From Alviniconcha marisindica (lineage: Eukaryota > Mollusca > Gastropoda > Provannidae), in assembly GCA_018857735.1 (NCBI GenBank), contig JABMCL010003296.1, forward strand, positions 7,501-71,500: 64,000 nt of DNA, in the 5' to 3' direction. Below are positions 11,748-25,771 of the stretch, one piece after another. Position 1 is the stretch's first letter. Each line of letters starts with the position of its first letter. The notes below the pieces were generated by a model, which was given only the letters and a program-made list of their open reading frames with translations, had not been told where the DNA came from and made no database searches. Position numbers and translations under genes: made by a program.

Positions 11748-14700
11748 GTGATACTGCCTTTCTGTCTTCCTGTCTGCATACTTTTTTATTTTAAACAAAA
11801 AGAAAGACCAGTTCGGATTGCGTAGACTTCTGCTATTTTGAAGGGAGATAACCGACTCATTTTCTGTGTCCGAAAGAACAATAATATTTGATTTTGATTT
11901 TCTCGGACGCTGGTTAGGCGAAGTCTGCCGATTAATTTATGATTTATCCATGATTTTTAGCCTCAGTGTGTTTTCTTCCGCCTAAGTTATACACCTGGGT
12001 CAGTGGGCATGGTGCTGTTCTGTGCGGGTCATGTTGCTTACTCCAAGTACGTCAGGTCCAGTCGCGGTTGATACAGTTGGCAGTAGCTTGCCCGCAAAAC
12101 ACGGCTCAGGTGAAGCAGTATAATAGCCGTTTAGACACTCCTTCAAACTCTGGGTGTAAAGTACGTAGTAGATCTGCTAGAGGTATTTGATGTCCATCTT
12201 GGTCACTCTCATTTTCGGACTTATTAGACTGGCTATTGGGATAGGCTGACAGTGTAGCAACAGGTGAAGTTCTTTCTCAGTGGGCGAAGTATGCAAAGCT
12301 ATGTCCAGTCCAGGCTTAAAAGAGAAAACTTTGATAGCTGTGGATTCACAGTGGAAAAGACAATTTCTACGTCTGCGGTATTTCACCGCTGCTCAGATGA
12401 TGATGAAGTGATGCTTAATGTCCTCAGATGTCGGCTGTCATATTAGGGACAAGCTGTGACCAATGCCGAAGCACGATTCAATATAGCTTTACGTCCACGG
12501 AAACCAGAAGGCTCGTTAGGACGGACAGCCCAGGACGGCCACCTCGACTCTCACACAGCTCCTGAACTATGTATGGCCGCTGCTCAGAGGGAGAGTCTGA
12601 GATATGAGCCAATAGACGAAGTCGAAAGCGTTGGCGGGAGATTGCACCAGCAAAAAGTGCCCACGTAATTGTGCACACATGATTTTGAAATCGCAGATTT
12701 GGGGGAAGGGGGGAGGGGCCATTTTTGCTGTGGGGTTGTGCCGTGGACATTTCCGGGCAGCCTTCCGTGGTAGGTATCAGTTCACATACAAAGCAGTTCC
12801 GTCCACTTTGTACAATTCCAGGGGCCGTGCGTCTCGTGAGTGTCAACAAGACCAACGAAGGACTGCTGGAACACAATGTCAACGGAAGCTGGACACCTGT
12901 CTGTGGAGACGGGTTCAACACCAACTCCGCTAGCGTCGTCTGCAGGGAGCTCGGATTTCCTCCGTGAGTCTTTCACTTTGCATGCATCATGAGTCAAGTC
13001 AGGTGAGGTCAGTATACTTTAATCATACCTCACAGGGAAATTCAGCTAACTACTAAGGCTCATTAAAATTAAAATTAAAAAATTAAAAATTAAATAAAAA
13101 ACTGATGTAAAAAGAACGTCAGAGCAACGTCAAAAGCATCTAAACTGATGATAATAAACATGCAGACATACTGGCTTTTTTAATGGATTTTTTAAAATGC
13201 ATAATACAAATTTTCACAGCGGTAAACGTATCCCTCTAGCAAACCTTCAACCATGAGCAGATAAGTATCCTAATCTTTTCTCTGTCGTATCCTTAGAGTT
13301 TTTTTAACAGTTTTTTATATACGGCAAATAAGATCGAAATATCATCACATAGATCGATCTTTCAAACTTGCCAGCGCCGTCATGCTCCCTTATTATAAAT
13401 GTGCCGAAGTATTCGAGCAGTGACGTGTCCTGGTGACTGGGTAATTATCCACAGAACTCTGACATGGACAGCAGGTTGTTTAATTAACGTGCGTGCGTGA
13501 TCTTTTCTTCTTTTGTTATGCGTAACACAGTTGTACAACCGATCATTAGCTTCACGACTTTATGACTGTGGATGGTAAGAATATAACGAGTGTCTGCAAG
13601 CGTATCTGTCAGGATGGTAAACAAACAAACATACAATCACAAGACGTACAACACAACTATGGATCAAGCCAATGAATGCGAGTGAGTTTCTTATTTGTAT
13701 TCAAAATAAGTCACATGATTCTTTGCATCAAACAGCATACATATGCAATGGTTCGGGTTTTTTAATGTATATCACAATAGTTACTCATAGTTAGGGCTGT
13801 CTGTGCGGCAACACGCACGTATACAAAACAAACCAAAGTTGCTAACAGTGTACAACTATAGCGTCCAAAATAATCATCTAAGTTTTATCCGGCAATCGAT
13901 CGAGCCACATTTCAATATCTAACAACCCCTGCCCGAAAATATTCGAAGTCCTGAGATGGTGAAATATTTTCTGAGTCTTGAGAGGTCTGAAAATATAAGT
14001 TCCGAAATGTCGAAAGTTTTGAAAAGTCTGAAAGTGCTCCAAGTTCTGATATCTCGAAAAATATTCTAAGTTTTGAAGGACAAAAAATACTTTGATTTAT
14101 GAGACCCTGAAAAAATAGTCTATTTCTCAGCAGGTCCGAAAAAATAAACTGAGTTCCGAAACGCCAAGAACTGTTCAGAGTTCTTAGAGGTAGAAATAAT
14201 ATATTCTAGGTTCTGAGACCCTGAAAAATATTCTATGTTCTAAACAGGTCCGAAAAGTAAACTGAGTTCCAAAATGCTGCAAAATCGTCAGAGTTCTTCG
14301 AGACGAAAAAATGCTCTGAGTTCTGGGATCTGGAGAAATCGTCTATGTTCCAGCAGATCCGAAAAATAAACTGAGTTCCGAACGGCCGAAAAATATTCTG
14401 AGGTCCTGAAATTTTTTCAATATCCTAGCTGATCCGAAAAATAAACTGAATTCTAGCAGCGCTACCTAACCCCCGTCCGGAAATATTATAAATACTGGCT
14501 GTTAAGAAGAGTTCCGTAAGAGGGTAGAGTTGCGTACGGGTTAAATTTTTCTACCTTTCGGAACCCAGCTGACAGCAACTCTGTCAAACATAAGTAAGTA
14601 AGTAAACATGGTGCTTAACGTCCACAGAAACTATAAGGCTTATTAGGGACGGGGAGAAATGGGGGGAGGGGGTATGGAGGTGGGGGAGAGGGAGATTATA

Positions 14701-17591
14701 TACCTATCGCTACACTGTCACCACCAGAATGATTCCTGCATTAAGATGGGCAGCGATGAGAGGTTCAGTAGGAAGTGATGGACAAGACAGTGTCCACAGA
14801 CCACAACCTTTTTGAAGAGAAAGGAGAGCCGAAGCGGTATCAACCGAGGTCCTTCGCTTACCAGCCTAACGCCTTATCGCTAGGCCAGACCGGCTCACTG
14901 TCAAACATAGGTAGGTAGGGAGAGTTGATTAATGTCATCAGATGTCAGTTGACATATTAGGGACAAGCTGAGACCAATGCCGAAGCATGGTTCAATATAG
15001 CTTTACGTCCACGGAAACCAGAAGGCTCGTTAGGACGGACAGCCCAGGACGGCCACCTCGACTCTTACACAGCTCTGAACTATGACTGTCAAACATGGAC
15101 CGGGGCCACTGATTTTGCTTTACGTCCACAGAAGCGAGGTGGCTTATTAGAGACGGGGACAGGGGGGGGGGGGGGACGAAAGAGTGAAGGCTCGACCGCG
15201 GATACCGCCCGAAAAAGACCGGAGAGACCGAGGACCGCCGCCAGAACAATGGAAGTGCACTGCGCAATTGCTGTTTCAACTGCTGTGCTTTGGCAGAGTC
15301 ACAATGTCCGTTGCACTGCTATTGACGAACAACTTGGACAACTCGAAGCGAAAGAAGTCCAACTTTCGCAGCCCAGCTCCACCTCCCTACTCATGATCTC
15401 TTCTGGGCTAACTTGAAGGTCCAGCTCCACCTCCCTCCCCTAAGATCTCTTGATCTTTTGATCTCGCCTGGAACCTTGCTGTCAAACATCGAAATCGTGC
15501 TCCTTTTATACCTGTAGGGTGCCGCGTGGCTAGACATACGCCACGAGACGAATCCAGCGATTGCTAGCGGCAAAACCCAAAGTTTCAACTGCCGAGCTTG
15601 AGCATCAGAGATCGGGGGAGGAGACAGACGGGAGGTGGTGGGGAGGGGGAGGGGGGGGGGGCAGTCGTCGAGTCCCAGTTCCCGACCTTCAAAGTTGAAT
15701 AACCCCACATCTGCAGATCATTCACTGCTTCCGACTTGGTCAAAGATTTCTTACTAAGGCCGGAATAGAGCTAGCAGTGCCCAGAGCTCCACTACTGAAA
15801 TTGTGCATCTTAATAGGCCTACTTTTAAATACTAGCCTGCTTATATTCTGTCGAATACACTCCTAATAGCAACAAGAAAATTAAAATAAACTGATGGTCA
15901 AACACATTTCAGTTTTTTCCACACAGTACACACCGGGAACCTCGGTATATAGTCTCTCGGGTGCTGTTTTTAAGCAGGAGCATAAATATTGCATCACGTC
16001 AACTTAACCTAAGTTGACGTGATGCAGTGTTCATGCTCTTGCTTTAATAGTTCTGTGAAGCTTATAATGATAATAAATGATAATAATAATAAGCGTACAT
16101 TTATCATGCGCTCACCAACGCCCTGATCGCTCACATCATACATATTAACCTAAATACAATATTCTATACACACGTAGAGGACAGTCCTACCAAAACAATT
16201 GATATAACGTATTATATGCACGCACACGCACACGCACACACACACACACACTTCTGTGTCAGACTGGTGATCCGATTGATGTTTTTTCTTGCCTTCCTCA
16301 GTCTGACGTGGGCTTAGGTAGTGGTTATCACAAGAACACTCTTCGCCCATCAACAAGCTTACCAACAAGAAACAACAGCATCAGCAACGGGGGCGTGCTT
16401 TTTAATTATGGCCGTGTAATTTCATGCAGAGACCAAGCTGCGTATCATTTCGACAACACGACTGTAACCTCAAGCAACCGATCCTACCTGTGTAATGGGA
16501 ACGAGCAACATCTGTCTGACTGTTCCACCGTGCTGAGTGATCAGTGTTCTCAGAACACAGGTGTCTACATACAGTGTCAAGGTGAGACAAAAATTACTTT
16601 TTCTTTTTTTCTTTTCTTCTTTTTCTCCCTCTCTTTTTTTGCTGTTGTTGATGTTGTTTGTTGTTGTTGTTTTTTCCTCCCCCCCTCCCTCCCCTTTTCT
16701 TCAGGATTTAGAACAAACGTGAGTGGATGGAACGATCGGTATCCAAAGTAACGCTGAGACTGTCTGGGACAGCATAATGGTGATAAACGATAAGCATTGC
16801 ATGATGACACTGCTGATCGAGCTTTGCGTATTCATCCCACATTCCATACTTCAAGGCCTCAGCAGTGTCAAACAGTTTTAACTAAAATTTAGTTCTTATC
16901 CGATTATTTTCAAACTTTGCACGCGTGTTAATCACGTCGTCTGGAGTACGTGTAATTTCTTGTTTGCTTTTGCGTATATTCAGTTGAGCTAACACTACAG
17001 AAGTTATTTCTGATGTGAAGGAAGTTTTAACATTGGCGTTTTCTCGTATACCGCGTCAGCGAATGTTTGAAAATGTGTCAAAACATTAAGTGCGAATTAT
17101 GTTTTTTAGAACATTGTCAAGTGGTTTCAACGTCGGATAACCAGACATCAAAAAGATGTTGCAAAATAAACTATGCGTGACTCTGGTGTGTAGGTAATTG
17201 AGACAAATAACACTTCTTTTTTGTTTTGTTTTTTGTTTGGGTTTTTGTTTCGCACTTTAATGTGAGTCGCCCGAGTGTAACTGTTCTTGTTTTTGAATAT
17301 CCACCGAAGCGGTGTACTTACGGCGATAACTGGATGTTACGTGGCTGGTGCCGCATGAAACTGCTGCGGTCACGGCGCACGTTTTGTGTACACTTCCATG
17401 CGTACACGTCTATACCCCCCCCCCCCCCCCCCCCCCCTTCCAAATAAGAGTGATCAGCACAGAAAGCTGACCATGGAGAAAAAAGAAAAAAGATCTCCGG
17501 CCGCTCCTGTCCGGACTCGAACCCGCGACCCTTCTATCACGAGCTCTTTGCTCTACCTCTAAACTATCCCCGATCCCCGTTTATGTTATAA

Positions 17592-17622
<31 letters not shown>

Positions 17623-20600
17623 AAAAAAAAAAAAAACCCGTGTAATTTCCCCCAGATAGCCTTCTTCTTTTTTCTTTTCAGGGACTTGAACCACTTTGGG
17701 GGTTGTCTTTTTGGTTTTGGTTTTTACAGGGATGGCGGAATTAGTTACGTGTTTTTGCCCGGGTTGGGAAAATTTTAAACCAAGAGGAAACAAATCTCAG
17801 TCTGCAAGAACTTTCAGCATTTCCAAACGTTTTTCTATTTTACCGACAGTGTAATTCGTATCCACTGAGGTGGGTAGCCTTCTTCTTTTTCTTATTACAG
17901 TCTGAGTGTACTCTGCAATACTTTTTGTTGTTGTTGTTGTTTGTTTATTTTTGGTTGATTATGCTACGGTGTTTTACTGGTCAGGAAGTATAGTTACGTG
18001 TTTGATGACCAGTGATTGGTTGAATCGCAGTTAAATTCTACTTGATGAAACGATACGAACGCATTCACACATCTCAGTCGTGTACAAATTCCTGTAGTGA
18101 ACAGCATTGTACCAACTCACACTGGGCTACTTTCTGGAGGCAGCGCAACGTTCAGTCCGTCCGTATCCAAGTCATGCTGTTTGATAACCAACAACACGTT
18201 CAGATGACACGCAGACACAACTTCGACTGCCACCACGACGTTGGCCTACTGCTCAGTCGCATGCGTCGTGTTGTCTGCTCGGATTGTCACGTGGCAAGCT
18301 TTACCTGCTCGACTTCAGTCATCTGTTCAGTTTCACACTCCACTCTATGGATAAAATTATAATGTCAAAATTGAATCGATATGAAAAGCAGAAGCGTAAG
18401 TCGTTTGGAGATTAATGAATATTAGCACTTTGTTACAAGACATTATTTCAGATGTTTTCTGCTCGGTTGAAAGTGTTGTTGGACCTCTCAGTAGGCCTGC
18501 GGATACACCGCACAAATTATCTGAAATTCTTTCTCCTTCTCTTTCCGTAACCGCTGTTAACTGTGTTCTGTGTCACTTGTTTGTCTTTGTCAAAAAACAA
18601 AACAACAACAACACACAAACAACAAACGAAGATATATTCGAGGGAGAATGCACCGAATATCGGACAATAAATTCCTCATAGTGCGTATTCAGCTGCACAG
18701 TGGAAAGAGGCTGTCACCGAAGACTGGCGAGTTTGTTGTCATTTCACACTGAAAGCTGAATCCATACCAAGATGATTTTCTGTACATTCATGTAATAAAG
18801 CTCACACAAAACTTGGAAAAACCCACTGGGTAACTTTTGTCGTAGCCGCTCGTTTAAATTGGGTGGCTTTCGCGGTAACCCACTCCGATCCATTGTGAAG
18901 CTCTACGTCTGGACCTTTTTTCTTTTTTTTTTTTCTTTTGGTTTACTTTCTTTCTTCTTCCTTTTGGGGGCGGGGGGGTGGGGGGGGGGGGGGGGGGGGG
19001 GGGGTTGGGTTTAGTTTTTTTTTTGTTTTTGTTTTTTTTTCTTATATCTCCGTCATTTCTTTGTTTTGAATTTCACGAAAAAAAAATTTGGGGGGGGGGG
19101 GCTGTATGAATATTAGTGTGTGTTGTTTTTAGTTGAAAAGTAATAGGACGGGGCATCTGGTTTTAGGCTTAGCTTTTTAAATTTTTATCTATAATGATCG
19201 TTTTCGTTGTCTTAGGTCTGTTGCGCGCTACAACCCTTCTGGCACATGGTATCCTCGTGACACTTACCCAGGTACCGCTACGACTGTGTGGGCAAGAAGG
19301 GGAAAACTGAGAGAGTGCACTTTTACCAATGGACCTGCTCAAAAGCCTACACCGTCAACGTCATCTGCGATAATGGTAGGGCCAAAAGAACTTTCTTTTT
19401 GGGCCCCCGAGAAAGCGCAAAGGGTTTTGGTTGTTCCGGCCCGGGGGGGGTTTTTTTAAAAAACAGATAACCTTTAACTTTTAAAAAGGATCCCCTTTTG
19501 GTTTTTAAACCCACTTACATCTTTTTGGGAAGTAAGGGAAAATGGGGCTTTAAGTCCCCGGATGGGGTTGGGGGTTAAGGTCCTAAAATGTCCGGGCACA
19601 ATAAATTAAATTTAGGGACAAAAACGCCACAGAAAAAAATTAAAAGGGTGTTTTAAACGGGGCAAAAAGGGGCCGCAGGGAAAAGCCGGGTTTTTGTTGA
19701 TAAAAAAAACCTTGAAGGGGGAAAGGGGAAGGGGGATTTCAATTTTCAACTTAGTACGGGTTCCCCCAGACCCCAAATTTTTAAAGGTGTAAAAGCTTTA
19801 AAACCCGGGGCTTTTTTTAAACGGGGTTTGCCTTTCGAGATTTTTTAAATGGGTTGTAACCTTTTTGCCCCAAAAAATTTTGGACAAAGGTTTTGTACGC
19901 TTTGCCCCTTGGGTTTTCTAAAGGAAGAAAAACCCCCTTTGCCCAAGGAAATTTTTAACAGTGGGTTTTCCCCCTTTTCCCCTTAAACTGTGGTTTTATG
20001 GCTTTGTTTGTTTTTGAAAAAACCCCTTTTTACCAACAAATTTCCCCTTTTGGGTGTATTACCAAAAACCAAAAAAATATAATTTTTATTTGGTTTTTTA
20101 AAAAGCGATATATTTGACATAGGTTTTACAGAAAGAAACAACGGTAGTTGATTAATGGTTTTATTGTGTTTGTTTTGTTTTTGCTTCAAATAATAATTTA
20201 GGTAAATTCATTTAAAAGGTTTCGCGCTAAAAGTGTATAAATTTTTTATGGTTTAAAAGTAAACTGATTACACTTTCAGGGGGTTGACGGGGAGATAAGT
20301 AAACATTTTAAAAAAAACGGCCAAAAAAAACCACAATCAGCAAATTTTCGGGGTGATCCCCTTCGTCAATCGTCAAAACGACACTTAAAAAAACAGTTAA
20401 ACGGTTAAAAAAAAAAAAAAATCAAAAATCGGATGAGAAATGAAATAACTTATCTTCTCTTTGGTTAAGTTGTTCTCTTGTCCAGTGCTTGGAAGAATAG
20501 CATTCTTGAATAGCTGAATAGCATGACATTCTTCCAAGCACTGGACAAGAGAACAACTCAACGAAACAGAAGATAGTTATTTCTTGTCTCATCCCATTTT

Positions 20601-20759
20601 TCATTGTTTTTAACCATTTAACTCCTCTAAAGCATCAAGCTTCACCCTCACTCCCTTGTCCCGTGGTTGTAGATTGTCTTTAGTCCTTCAGGTAAGACGA
20701 AAACCCCAGATTCTGCACGCCACCAAAAGTTCTCATTCTAGGACAATAAAGTATTGGAG

Positions 20760-20842
<83 letters not shown>

Positions 20843-23800
20843 CTGTATACTTTGAAACCATAGGCTATACACTATGAAAATAAAAACAAACCTTTTTTTT
20901 TGCCACAAGCTTTGCGAAATTGTCGTAAAAGGCTCTTTTTTTGTCTTGTTGACTGTTTGTATGGGTAACAGGTAAACTAGCTGTTTGTACGTGTAACATT
21001 AAAACTGTTTGTACCGGTAACAAGTAATTTGTATGCTTAAGAGGTACATTGTACAAGTAAACTGTACATGTAACAGGTAAACGGTTTGTACGCATAACAA
21101 GTAAACTGTATGCGTAACAGGTCAACTGTAACTGTAGCATGTACGCGCAACAAGTAAATTGTACGCATAACAGGTAAACTGTATAACAGGTAAACTGTTT
21201 GCATGTGTAACAGGTACCACACGAACACCCTCTGCACGACTGGTGGACGGTAGCAGTGAGTATGAAGGACGACTGCAGGTGTTCCAGTTCGGTGCGTGGT
21301 TCACGGTGTGTGACAGGTATTGGTCACAGCTCAACTCGGACGTCGCCTGTCGATCTGTCTTCGGTAACGGGTAGGTATAGAAAACCAAACCTGTACCGTT
21401 TGGTTCGTTTTTCACAGGGCGCGTCACGTGATGGTCGGGTCAGCATCGGCAAGTGGCGAAGGTTCCGCAACGCTGATTTTTTTTTCAAATTCCAAACTAG
21501 CCAACACAACTACTTCATTGCAAACAAGCTTGTGTGTATGTGTGTGTGTGTTGTGGGGGTGTATAAGCGTACGTATATGTGTGGTTGGTGTGGGTGGGTG
21601 GGCCGGGGATGTTTGTGTGTGTGTGTTTTGAGGGGGTGTATGTGGGGGGCGGGGGGAGGGGGTTGGGGGGGCAGACGTGGGACTGAGGTGGGGGGGGGGG
21701 GGGTTACGTGTGTGGCTGGATGTATGTATATGTATCTGTGTGGGTGTAAGTGTGCACTCTGTGTGTGTGTATGTATTTGTGTGTAACCGTTTTTTGTTGT
21801 TTCCAAAAATAAACAAAAGATTCAAGGCAAGGTTGAACTTCACATTAATTACTATTATTAATTTCCTTTGAATTAATTATGAATTTAGACTACTATATAT
21901 AAAATGACAATAATTAGGGACCGCCAACAGACTAATAAATTTACAATGGATGCTATTCAATTGAGATTTAAATTTACTAGAGGAATGGAGATCAACTAAG
22001 CATTAAATAAGTAATAAACTAATAAAACCCTAAAACACAAAACAAACAGCCTCTATTACAATACATGCGAATTCATACCTCACGATCACATGCATGCACA
22101 CCATCCACAGCTGTCAAAATACATCCCGGCAATAGTCAACCACCAATCCAACCACATGTCAACCCACGCAACATCCCCAGACTCCTTCATTTCAATTTAT
22201 CCATAGACGCTACCTACACTGACCACAACCCACAACCTACGGAACCCCGCCGATCAACGGCTAGCTATTTTGTTATTCATTTGTTTTTCCTTATATTAAT
22301 ACCATTCAGCAAGAACAGCAGCAAGTTTAGTACGTCCTCAAACCAATCAATATTATAACTGTACGTACTTACCCTGTGTGTGGAACACGGGGTTTTCCTT
22401 TTTGAACTACTTTTCTTTTTGGAGAGAGAGAAAAGAAAAAAGAAGACTGCCTGCCTGTGGCGGTTAGCTAATTTATTTGCTTCCCCCCAGCTGATCTCTG
22501 ACGTACAACTTTTACCTCATAAAAATTATGACGTCACGTCAGTGATGACGCGACTTATTACTTTCTACTATTTACTTATAATAAATACTAATGTTGCCAT
22601 GCTGGCGCGTGCAGGCTGGCATGACAATCAGCTGCTACTCTATTCTCGTATTACCTGCTAAAAATCTTTCTCTCTCATACCCACAAACACAAACACGCGC
22701 ACACACACGCCCCCATGGAGCCGGCTTCTCGCACCGGGGGTGTTTAAACTAAGCTGCTCCATCCCTTTCACTCTTTTCTTACGTCTAGTTTCTGTCTCCC
22801 GGCCCTTTCAACTATATTTCATTCCAAAAACTCTCTCCACGATACCTCTGTTTTCGGCTCCCTTCTTACGGCTTATTTCAACCTAACCGGACATTCTCCT
22901 GTATCTATCTACAACAAAGCTCTTCTTTATATAGTTCTTGCTCTCTGCGGTCACCTTCAGACTCAGCGTGTTTGCCGTGCGCTGCATCCCGTGCAGAGGG
23001 AGGATGGCATCCTGGTGGCTGAGGCCCCCCGTGGGGTCCAACACGCTTCTTCGGCCCGGAATTCTCCTAGACGGGTGGTTGGGTTGGCCAGACCCAATCA
23101 ATCGGCTAGTGGTGCTTTGCGCTAATTTCGCTTAGAAGGCAGCGGCCTAGGATCAATCAGGGGACAGAAGTAAACTCTTAGTTCCTTTATCACCTGAGTA
23201 TATTACGTTTTGAGCCCTGGTACGCGCTTGCTGGAATTTCCGCTTGTGTGCATCCCCTTGTTGGACTCGGTGGCGGGTGGGGACAAAGCGTAACGAATCA
23301 TTAATAAACATAACATGGCACCCTCAAACAAAAACAAAAGATTACGGGACAACGACCCAGATTCGGGCACGGTCTCTGATAACGAACGCTTCTGCAACAC
23401 AAGTAATAACTGGCCAAGGTTTCTGGTTGTGGATTCGTCGAGTGACGACCTCCCACTGTGTAAACTGTCGCCCTTTGCTGTCCAAATGGGATTCCAGGCG
23501 GTGGCTGGAACCCTTAAAAGCATTAAAAATTGAGGGATGGGTCTTTCCTGGTGGAATGCGCTAGGAAACCGCAGGCGATGGGTCTTCTCAAGACCACTCG
23601 ATTCGTTGATAGACCAATACGTGTTTCCATCCACAAAGCGCTGAACTCATCACGTGGCGTCATCCGCTGCCGTGAGCTGTCCGGCATGACGGAGACAGAA
23701 ATCAAGACAGAACTGCAGGAACAGGGTGTAGTTGAGGTCCACAGGGTGACGGTGAAGAGGGATACTGAAAAGGTCCTCACCAACACCCTGTTTCAGACCT

Positions 23801-25713
23801 TCAACACTCCAGAACTCCCGAAAGAGATCACGGTCGGCTATCTAAAGGTGAAGGTGGCCTTGTTTGTTCCGAACCCGATGCGTTGCTTCAACTGCAACAA
23901 ATTTGGCCACACGAGCCACCGTTGCAAGGTTGCCGCGAAGTGTCCGGGTTGCGGAAAAGATAAGCATGAAGGTCGGTGTGAGGGACTCAAGCTGTGCTCT
24001 AATTACAAATGGTCCCACGCTTCATCGGCTAAAGATTGCCCGGTCTGGCAGAAGGAGAAGGAGATTCAACGAGTCCGCGTTGAGAAACGCATATCCTTTC
24101 CGGAAGCCAGACAGTTGGTAGAAGCCAAGATGCCGACTGTGGTCTCTGACGGTAGGTCCTATGCCGCTGCCGCTTCCACCAGGAGAGAGTCCAAATCTGT
24201 TGAATGCCAAACATCTTTAACCTGGGTTTTTTCAGAACGTCCACTTAGGACGTCTGAGTCTAATGTGCGTCCTTCTGGCGGACCTGGATCGGTATCGACC
24301 GGCATTCAGGCTTCCTCCGGGAAGTCGGGGACGGTATCGGCTGACGCGGCCCGGGTTCCGTCCGTGCGAGTCCGCTAAATGTTCTTCTGAGACAGATAGG
24401 GGTTCAGCCGATCCCCCCAAAACGGCCTCTAGGGGTTCCGCCAGTCCCCACAAAATGGCATCTAAGGCTTTAGCGGCTCCCTCCAAAAGCGCACCTAAGG
24501 GTTCAGCAGGTCCCTTAAAAACCGCGGCCCCGAAAGATGATTCATCATCTTTCAGGCGCTCACCTACTAAGGTGAGGGTGGAGGGGGTCCTGGTGGACGT
24601 CGAGAGGTTTGTATACCCCAGGCGCTCCGCTTCTTCCAGCAGGCCCCAGGTGCCACCCAAGCCAAAAGTTCCAGACAGGCAGAGCAAGGCGGAAAGGAAC
24701 ATAGTTCTCTCCAACCAATACTCTGCCCTGTCAGATGACAAAATGGAATCGTCATCAGTTCTTAAAGCCGAAATAATGGTTTATTTTATTATTTAGTGAT
24801 TCTTGAGAGGTTTTTAAGATAACTTTGAGGAGATAAATCCACTCGCAAGATTGCATAAAGCAGCTATTATTGGAGTGTAGGAAACCTGTTTTGCTTTTGT
24901 CTGGTAATTTTTCTGCTGATGACGAAATGGAATCGTCATCAGTTCTTTAATGCTGAAATAATGGTTTATTTCATTATTCAGTGATTCTTGAGAGGTTTTT
25001 AAGTTAACTTTGAGGAGATAAATCCACTTGCAAGATGGTATAAAGAAGCTATTACTGGAGTGCAGGAAACCTGTTTTTCTGCATAAATCTCTTGCTCTTT
25101 TTGTGAGGTCATTTTTCTGCTGATAGGCCATTCTTCTGACCTTTTTCCAAAAAACTCACAAATTTTTGTTGGGAGTTAGGCCTCTTGATATGGCTCCTGT
25201 TGAGCAGCTAGGAGATGATAGTAGATGGTATGTGCAGCTCTCTGCCATATGGCACTGGCATTTGCCATTAAGCATTTATATAACGTTTTAAAATTTTGTA
25301 TTATGTTCATCCATTCCTTTTTTATACTTTTCTTTAACCTGGTATCGATAAATTAGACGGAATGGTTGACGATATCAGCATGTCCTAGCCTTATGAACTC
25401 TCTAAATGGGGGTAATATTGAAGGGACTAACGGTCTGAAAATTTAGGTCTGATGTTCATACATGGATTTCTGTTTTACGTTTGTGAAGTGATTTGTTTTC
25501 TGGATTGACTTGACAAAGCATATATATATATTTGAGAAAAGGTTTTCAGTTTGTGTTTTACCCACTTCTTACAACTGTTTTTAAAAATCTGAATACATAT
25601 AAGTTTTTAACATGTACATATGTTTAACAGTTATTGTGTATCGACAAAATATGTAATGCCCTGAGATAACTGTAATGGCTGACTGGGTGTACAACACCAA
25701 ATTACTACTACTA

Positions 25714-25771
<58 letters not shown>

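Larger units (their letters stand above)
12964..16321 (+). other. Intron 2 of the SRCR gene
   Basis: The intron contains AT-rich sequence (13000-13900), a degenerate repeat of about 110 bp (13930-14455), SINE-like copies (14600-15180) and a foldback (15972-16044). No exon was recognised inside it. Confidence 0.6.
16582..19215 (+). other. Intron with low-complexity and homopolymer tracts
   Basis: No N-terminal SRCR half exon was found here, although the following exon (19216) needs one. The stretch contains CT/T-rich sequence (16600-16705), a C run (17416-17437), a tRNA-like segment, C and A runs (17592-17636) and a G run (about 18966-19004). Confidence 0.5.
22700..25450 (+). mobile_element. 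Internally deleted non-LTR retrotransposon
   Basis: A GC-rich probable 5' UTR (about 22700-23310) is followed by a gag-like ORF1, then two copies of the start of ORF2, then a short segment that looks like the ORF2 C-terminus (DMAPVEQLGDDSRWYVQL near 25190-25240), and then a 3' UTR-like tail. Almost all of ORF2 (endonuclease core, reverse transcriptase) is absent. The layout resembles Jockey/I-type elements. Its ends are approximate. Confidence 0.7.

Noticed and set aside
16301..16302. Acceptor CAG at 16299-16301 for the second D1 exon
   Set aside because: It has the better pyrimidine tract, but the required phase leads into TAG within a few codons; 16322 keeps the frame.
17226..17447. Possible exon with RCTYGDNWMLRGWC
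   Set aside because: No SRCR pattern, no convincing splice sites, and it runs into a C run.
17498..17578. Functional tRNA gene on the minus strand
   Set aside because: A and B boxes are good but the acceptor stem does not pair, and it sits among homopolymer runs.
18042..18362. 106-codon Cys/His-rich open frame as the missing D2 N-terminal half
   Set aside because: It lacks the VRLV...VC...VVCR.LG pattern and belongs to a repeat also present at 26860.
21256..21786. 176-codon open frame over the C0 exon
   Set aside because: It is in a different frame from the SRCR reading and continues into TG/G repeats.
22938..23135. Open frame in the non-LTR 5' region
   Set aside because: It precedes ORF1 in GC-rich, UTR-like sequence and has no recognisable motif.
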